A DNA stretch of 64,000 nucleotides from JACQFK01 sp964619955 (GTDB lineage Bacteria; Planctomycetota; MHYJ01; JACPRB01): positions 1-64,000 of the forward strand of contig CAZUJF010000008.1 of assembly GCA_964619955.1 (NCBI GenBank). Reading direction: 5' to 3'. Below, piece after piece: positions 59,769-64,000 of the stretch. The notes under the pieces are model-generated. The model had not been told where the DNA came from and did not search any database. It saw only the letters and a program-made list of their open reading frames with translations. The translations under genes and the position numbers were made by a program. Each line of letters opens with the position of its first letter. The first letter of the stretch is position 1.

Positions 59769-62405
59769 TTAGAAGTTCGCGTCCTCCCACTCGGCCAGAT
59801 CGATGATCTCGGGCGTGACGAGCATGAGCAGGCGCTTGTGCTCGTCGGCCTTGGCCTTGCGGGAGAAGAAGAAGTTCACGATGGGGATGTGCTCGATGAA
59901 GGGGACGCTCGACGTCATGTCGCGCATCAGGATGTCCTTGAAGCCGGTGATCATGATCGTGCCGCGGTCCGGCACGGTGACGGTCGTCTCCGCCTTCTGC
60001 AGCACGACCCAGGGGAGTTGCAGCAGGATGTTCAGGCCGGGGCGGATGTTGATCTGCCTCATGACCTGGAGCTGGGCCAGAGAGGGGCGCAGTTCGAGGG
60101 TCACGTACTTGCGGTCGTTGGAGACGATCGGACGCACGTCCAGAACCACGCCGTGGGTCAGGATTCCGATGATCGGGTCGTAGGCCGCCGCCAGGGTGGA
60201 CACCTGGGGCTCGTAGTCCTGGATGTACGCGAGCTGCGTGAGGAACATCACGTGCGAACGCTGGGTGTTGAAGACGGTCACGCGGGGCGCCTGCACGATG
60301 GTGGCGCGCTGGCTCTTGTGCACGGCGCGCAGGGCGATCTGCAGGGCCTGCTCGCCGATCCACTGGTACTGCATACCCAGGCCTCCCTGGCTGACCAGGC
60401 GGTTCCGGAAGGGGTCCACGCCCTGCTGGGTGAGCGCGTCGACCTTCAGCAGCGTGTGGAAGGTCTGGCCCCGGAGATCGTAGGACTCCAGGCGGGCCGA
60501 TTCGTTCGTCGTGAAGCCGGGACCCACCTGGTTGGCCTGGTCGTCGATCGTGGTGGCGCCCAGGGAGGGGTTGTCGTTGCCGATGATCCCCAGGCCGTTC
60601 GCGCGGTTGATGATGTCCACGCCGACGTCCTCGAGGAAGTCGTCGTAGGCCGCCACGAAGCGGCAGGTCACCGACACCATCGTGCCCGTGTAGCTGCGCA
60701 GCTTGCCCAGGAACTCGCGGAGTTCGCGGTGCACCTTGGGCGGGGCCATCACGAGCAGCTGCTGGTTGGGCGTCTTCTCGATCGTCTGGTCGCCCTCCCA
60801 GGTGCCCGGGGCGATGTTTTCCTTGATGAGGTCGACGATCTGCTCCTCGCCGACCGAGGATTCCTTGGGCTCGTCCAGGGAGAACGTGGCGCCCGTCAGG
60901 GGGCCGCCGCCGCCGGCCGAGGGCGAGACGAGCTCGACCTTGGGGCCGCCGAAGTCCTGCAGTTTCACCAGGATGTCCCGGATGTCGTGCAGCTCCAGGA
61001 AGTTGCTGCCCCCCGCGTTCTTGGGGTCGGTCAGCAGGACGACCTTCTCCTCCGTGATCCGGAAGTCGAGGCCGAACTGAGACAGCAGCAGCTTCAGGAC
61101 GTTGCGGAGGACCAGGTCCTTCACCTTGAACGTGACCTGCTTCTCGGGGTCGACCTTGTCCTTGACCGCCGCATCCAGCAGGATGTTCAGGCCGGAGAAG
61201 TCTCGGATGAACGCCAGGATGTCCTCGATCTTCGTGTTGTCGAAGGCGAGGTCGATCTTCATCGTGTCGAGCTTGCGCTGGATGGCGAGGATGTCCGGAT
61301 CCTCCTCGCCGCCGGGGCCCTCGGACTTCAGCACCGATTCGCTGATGCGCTTGGAGATCTCCGCCCACTCCTCGCGGCCGGGGAAGCGCACCGTCGAGGA
61401 CCAGGGGATGATGGCCTCCTCGTCGTCGTCGGTCAGCTGCTTCCACTCCTCGATCTTCTTGGCGAGGATGGCGTAGTACTCCTCCTTGTGGCGCGTCTTG
61501 AGGGCGTCCTCTTTCAGTTCGCGGGCGACGACGTAGTGCGGGTCGATGATCAGGATCTCGTCGCAGAGCTTCGCGCAGCGGTCGAACTTGCGCTGGTCGA
61601 AGGACATGTAGGCCATCTCGAGCAGGTGCGCGATCTTGCGGGTGACCTCGCGCTTGGTGGCGATCTCGTGGGCGGCCGCCTCGGATTCCGCCTCGCGCTT
61701 CTTCTGCTCCTCGGTGCGCCGGCCCTCGAGGGCGCGGGCGTTGTTGGCCTTGATGATGGAGTCCTTCACGAGCGGCAGCAGCTCGTTCATCGTCTTCACT
61801 TCGTACGGGATGTTCTGGATCTTGAACTGGGCGTTTTCGAACTCCTTGACCGCCTGCTCGTACATGCGGGCGTTGAGGTAGCGCTCGCCGTCCCGGACGT
61901 GCTTCGTGATCTCGATCTGGGCCTGTTCGATGCGCACGCGGAACTCGTCGCGCGCGTCCTCGGCGATCGAGCGGGCGCCGAACTCGGCCCGGCCGCCGAC
62001 GATGACCTGGTTGACGTCCGTCAGCAGCTTGCGGGCCGCGATGTTCTCGTGCCAGAGCTCGACGGCCTTCTGCGCCTCGATCTTGGCCTTTTCGAAGTCG
62101 GCGCGGTTGTAGTGCGTGAGCGCGAGCTCGTAGTGGCGCTGGGAGGTGTAGATGCGCTCCTGCTCCTCCTTCGAGCGGCCGCGCGCCAGTTCCTGCGCGA
62201 TCTTCTCCATCTCCGGGGTGGAGGCCTGGATCGTCAGCGTCTGGGGCGTCACCGGCGCCGCCGGCGCCCCGGGCTCCTGGACGACGGGCGTCTGGAACTC
62301 GGGCGTGGTCGAGGGCGCGGGATCCGCGCCGCTCGAGCAGCCGATGCCGGCCGCGAGGGCGATGGCCGACAACGCCGATAGATTACGCAGGATGCGATCG
62401 CTCAT
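59769..62405 (-). CDS. TPR-secretin lipoprotein
   Basis: An 878-residue outer-membrane secretin. It has a lipobox near Cys23 (LAAGIGC), TPR/helical repeats at about 80-330, N-domain-like segments (KVDPEKQVTFKVKDLVLRNVLKLLLSQFGLDFRI near 420-455) and a C-terminal secretin core at about 560-878 (VSVTCRFVAAYDDFLEDVGVDI, QAPRVTVFNTQRSHVMF, VPDRGTIMITGFKD, VPFIEHIPIVNFFFSRK, LLMLVTPEI). This fused TPR-secretin form is known in planctomycetes next to ExbD genes. Three ExbD-like genes lie upstream. What it exports or anchors is unknown. Confidence 0.85.
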   Translation of the reverse strand: MSDRILRNLSALSAIALAAGIGCSSGADPAPSTTPEFQTPVVQEPGAPAAPVTPQTLTIQASTPEMEKIAQELARGRSKEEQERIYTSQRHYELALTHYNRADFEKAKIEAQKAVELWHENIAARKLLTDVNQVIVGGRAEFGARSIAEDARDEFRVRIEQAQIEITKHVRDGERYLNARMYEQAVKEFENAQFKIQNIPYEVKTMNELLPLVKDSIIKANNARALEGRRTEEQKKREAESEAAAHEIATKREVTRKIAHLLEMAYMSFDQRKFDRCAKLCDEILIIDPHYVVARELKEDALKTRHKEEYYAILAKKIEEWKQLTDDDEEAIIPWSSTVRFPGREEWAEISKRISESVLKSEGPGGEEDPDILAIQRKLDTMKIDLAFDNTKIEDILAFIRDFSGLNILLDAAVKDKVDPEKQVTFKVKDLVLRNVLKLLLSQFGLDFRITEEKVVLLTDPKNAGGSNFLELHDIRDILVKLQDFGGPKVELVSPSAGGGGPLTGATFSLDEPKESSVGEEQIVDLIKENIAPGTWEGDQTIEKTPNQQLLVMAPPKVHRELREFLGKLRSYTGTMVSVTCRFVAAYDDFLEDVGVDIINRANGLGIIGNDNPSLGATTIDDQANQVGPGFTTNESARLESYDLRGQTFHTLLKVDALTQQGVDPFRNRLVSQGGLGMQYQWIGEQALQIALRAVHKSQRATIVQAPRVTVFNTQRSHVMFLTQLAYIQDYEPQVSTLAAAYDPIIGILTHGVVLDVRPIVSNDRKYVTLELRPSLAQLQVMRQINIRPGLNILLQLPWVVLQKAETTVTVPDRGTIMITGFKDILMRDMTSSVPFIEHIPIVNFFFSRKAKADEHKRLLMLVTPEIIDLAEWEDANF

Positions 62406-62498
62406 GTGACCTGTCCTCCAGGGACCCCAGCCCCGGCATCCCCGCCGGGTTCAAGTGCCATACTAGGAGACGGCTGCGACTCCCCACAACCCTGCAAG

Positions 62499-62526
62499 AT
62501 TCTACTTGCGGGTCGGAGCCTGACAA
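62499..62526 (-). promoter_or_regulatory. Promoter of the secretin gene
   Basis: TTGTCA (62526-62521), a 16-base spacer and TAGAAT (62504-62499) on the minus strand. The -35 touches the T-run after the ExbD-side hairpin. GGAGGACA precedes the ATG. Confidence 0.55.
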
Positions 62527-62538
62527 GAAAAAGATTGA

Positions 62539-62614
62539 GCCCGCCGCAAGAAGCCTTGAGTCCTTGCGGCGGGCGAAACCCTCCGAAGCCCACCCCTCAA
62601 GGGGCGAAGGAGGG
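62539..62614 (+). repeat. Two-hairpin repeat, copy 1
   Basis: Hairpin 1: GCCCGCCGCAAG (62539-62550) with CTTGCGGCGGGC (62563-62574). GAAA links to hairpin 2: CCCTCC-GAA-GCC (62579-62590) with GGC-GAA-GGAGGG (62603-62614), with facing GAA/GAA. The same design is inverted at 63724-63795. On the minus strand hairpin 1 is followed by TCAATCTTTTTCTTG, so it can terminate the ExbD transcript. Confidence 0.75.
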
Positions 62615-62621
62615 TCGGCCT

Positions 62622-63197
62622 CTATTTCGGGGTCCGCCGGGGATCCGCGACGAATTCGACCTTTTCCAGGCCCTTTTCGCGGCAGGCGTTCACCAGGCCG
62701 AGCACGTGTTCGTAGGGCACCTCCGGATCGGCGTCCAGGATGACGGGCGGGGTGCGCCCCAGCGGGTCCGCGGGCAGGCCCGCGACGAGCGCCTGGACCC
62801 GGGCGGCGGCCTCCCGCAGCAGCGCCTTGTTGCCGGCCGCGGCGGCGGGCGTCGTGGCGGTCGGTCGAAGTTCGCCGATCGCCATGCGTTCCACCAGCAG
62901 CCGGGTGAGCGCGGCGTTCCGCACGGTCTTGAGATGCCGCGCCTTGTCCGTGAGGTGCTCGTCCGCGGAATCCCCGGCGCAAAGCACGACGCGGACCTCC
63001 TGGAGCAGGGGATTGCTCTCGGGCAGGGCGGCCGTCCCGTGTCTCGGCAGCGTCGCGAGCAGTTTGCCCTCCGCCTCCTTGAAGTTCATGGAGAGCATGA
63101 AAAAGATCAGGAGCTGGAAGACGACGTCGATCATCGGCGTCATGTTCAGCGCCTCGGTCTTGGGCTCCCCGGGCGGGCTGCGGCGTTTGCGGCTCAT
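62622..63197 (-). CDS. ExbD/TolR-family protein, copy 3 (with insert)
   Basis: A 191-residue ExbD-like protein: one membrane helix with the family Asp (MTPMIDVVFQLLIFFML) and a periplasmic domain ending DADPEVPYEHVLGLVNACREKGLEKVEFVADPRRTPK. About 50 residues are inserted before the last block (RLLVERMAIGELRPTATTPAAAAGNKALL). ATGA overlap with the gene upstream. Partner of a TolQ/ExbB-type motor outside the window. Confidence 0.88.
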   Translation of the reverse strand: MSRKRRSPPGEPKTEALNMTPMIDVVFQLLIFFMLSMNFKEAEGKLLATLPRHGTAALPESNPLLQEVRVVLCAGDSADEHLTDKARHLKTVRNAALTRLLVERMAIGELRPTATTPAAAAGNKALLREAAARVQALVAGLPADPLGRTPPVILDADPEVPYEHVLGLVNACREKGLEKVEFVADPRRTPK

Positions 63198-63637
63198 CGT
63201 GTCTCCTCCTGTTTCGCGGAAAACTGGATCCGGCTCAGCGCCCCGTGGGCGACGGCCATCGACATGATTTTCTGGACATGCTCGAACGCGGTGGAGCGGT
63301 CGGCCCGGAGCACCAGCGGGTACCCTATGCCGCTCTCGGCTTTCGGACGCCGGCGGGCGAAGAGGGCCTCGAGCGCTTCGTCGGAGTAGCCCCGGCCGTC
63401 CACGCGGACCCGGCCGTCCGGCAAAATGTTCACCACGAGGTCGTCGGGGTTCGGTACCCGGGCCGCCTTCGTGGCCGACGGCAGGGTCACGGGATCCGTC
63501 CGGACCCGGGCCATGTCGCTGACGAGCATGAAGAAGATGATGAGCTGGAACGTGCAGTCGATCATGGGGGTCATGTCGAAACCTTCCTGCTCCAGGTCGG
63601 CGGCGGGGGTTGAGGGGCGGCGGGCGGACGCGGGCAT
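63194..63637 (-). CDS. ExbD/TolR-family protein, copy 2
   Basis: A 147-residue ExbD-like protein with MTPMIDCTFQLIIFFMLVSDM (catalytic Asp present) and a periplasmic domain (LPSATKAARVPNPDDLVVNILPDGRVRVDG ... VLRADRSTAFEHVQKIMSMAVAHGALSRIQFSAKQ). Overlaps the next gene by ATGA. Together they suggest a proton-driven envelope motor of several ExbD subunits. Confidence 0.9.
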   Translation of the reverse strand: MPASARRPSTPAADLEQEGFDMTPMIDCTFQLIIFFMLVSDMARVRTDPVTLPSATKAARVPNPDDLVVNILPDGRVRVDGRGYSDEALEALFARRRPKAESGIGYPLVLRADRSTAFEHVQKIMSMAVAHGALSRIQFSAKQEETR

Positions 63638-63723
63638 GGGGAGGCTCCTTCCCCTGGCACGCGGGATTTAAGAACGGGGCGGAGCAAGAAAGGTTGACTC
63701 TCCCGTGAAAAGTATTCGGAGTG

Positions 63724-63795
63724 CCCTCCTTCGCCTTCGAGGGGTTGGCTTCGGAGGGTTTCGCCCGCCGCAAGGGAGGGGGTGTTGCGGCGGGC
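63724..63795 (-). repeat. Two-hairpin repeat, copy 2 (inverted)
   Basis: CCCTCC-TTC-GCC (63724-63735) with GGC-TTC-GGAGGG (63747-63758), TTTC, then GCCCGCCGCAA (63763-63773) with TTGCGGCGGGC (63785-63795). It is the reverse complement of copy 1 (62539-62614) in stems and linker, while the loops differ. Confidence 0.75.
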
Positions 63796-63796
63796 T

Positions 63797-63837
63797 CAAA
63801 AAGAAAAGGGCCCCGTTCCCTGCGGAACGGGGCCCTT
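63797..63837 (-). terminator. Rho-independent terminator of the upstream ExbD gene
   Basis: AAGGGCCCCGTTCC (63806-63819) pairs with GGAACGGGGCCCTT (63824-63837); on the minus strand TTCTTTTTG follows. Confidence 0.85.
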
Positions 63838-63852
63838 GGAGAATCGCTGAAG

Positions 63853-64000
63853 CTACTTCTTGTTGCGCTCGAACTGGCCCTTCTGGCCCGACCCGTAGTA
63901 CTTCTCGTGGCGGGGGTTCCCGACGAACTCCACGTTGTCGATGCCGACCGCCTTGCAGGCGTTCATGGCGCCGATGATGTGTTCGTACGGGGTCTCGCTG
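63853..64000 (-). CDS. ExbD-like protein, C-terminal part (copy 1, partial)
   Basis: The last 48 residues or so of an ExbD-like protein; the start is beyond the window. The end reads ETPYEHIIGAMNACKAVGIDNVEFVGNPRHEKYY with a basic tail GQFERNKK, closely matching the terminal block of the copy at 62622-63197. It makes a third ExbD gene in the cluster, followed by its own terminator. Confidence 0.85.
   Translation of the reverse strand, partial: SETPYEHIIGAMNACKAVGIDNVEFVGNPRHEKYYGSGQKGQFERNKK

Noticed and set aside
62539..62614. CRISPR-like repeat
   Set aside because: Only two copies more than 1 kb apart in opposite orientation, with no regular spacers or cas genes.

Overview
The window is a GC-rich (roughly 68-70 percent by eye) bacterial chromosome segment with about 65 densely packed genes on both strands. 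No rRNA, tRNA, CRISPR array, phage or transposase gene was found. Several signs point to the PVC superphylum, most likely a planctomycete or a close relative. These are a PVC-type small basic protein at 43865-44161, a DUF5703 protein, secreted YHS-like and toroid proteins without enzyme names, ExbD genes beside a TPR-secretin lipoprotein, and a Cys-rich exported DnaJ-like protein. The lineage is inferred from gene families; no marker phylogeny could be run.

Layout. 1-1.9 kb: a GntR-SIS-oxidoreductase operon, cut by the window edge. 2.0-5.6 kb: three tandem paralogues of a secreted alpha-toroid protein. 5.6-9.5 kb: an MFS transporter converging on an operon of an Nramp-fold transporter without metal motifs and L-fuconate dehydratase. 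9.6-13.1 kb: an overlapping cupredoxin / class III cyclase / outer-membrane barrel operon. 13.2-20.7 kb: a DHH phosphoesterase, glycoside hydrolase-like secreted proteins and a NamZ-type muramidase. 20.8-25.4 kb: an HDOD regulator and proB-(YdjC deacetylase)-proA. 25.5-33.7 kb: a complete F1Fo ATP synthase operon with paired b subunits, two assembly proteins and a small extra membrane ORF between atpD and atpC. 33.9-42.5 kb: an ECF sigma factor with a small partner, argS, rsfS, an NhaD-like antiporter, and an ABC exporter with a TPR protein downstream of rpsU. 42.7-50.9 kb: an envelope protein, the small basic protein, a PA2778-PA2779 cluster, a PP-loop tRNA thiolation-type enzyme, a glycosyltransferase, dprA and aroB. 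51-56.4 kb: a sigma/anti-sigma operon, HEAT and lipoprotein genes, and the exported zinc-finger protein. 56.6-64 kb: guaA and a HAD phosphatase, then a secretin with ExbD genes.

Expression. Promoters look sigma70-like. TTGACA/TTGACN boxes with 16-18 base spacers precede the atp operon, the antiporter, the PA2779 operon, the tRNA enzyme and others. At about eleven operon-leading genes the -10 box lies only 5-10 bases before the start codon and no Shine-Dalgarno is visible, which suggests leaderless mRNAs. Genes inside operons are joined by ATGA-type overlaps.

The most distinctive non-coding content is three kinds of structured DNA: a pair of long near-perfect palindromes with an inverted core at two convergent junctions, a two-hairpin repeat present twice in opposite orientation around the ExbD genes, and a nested hairpin between proA and the end of the atp operon. 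The best candidates for new biology are the Nramp-like/fuconate pair, the cupredoxin-cyclase-barrel operon and the ExbD-secretin cluster.
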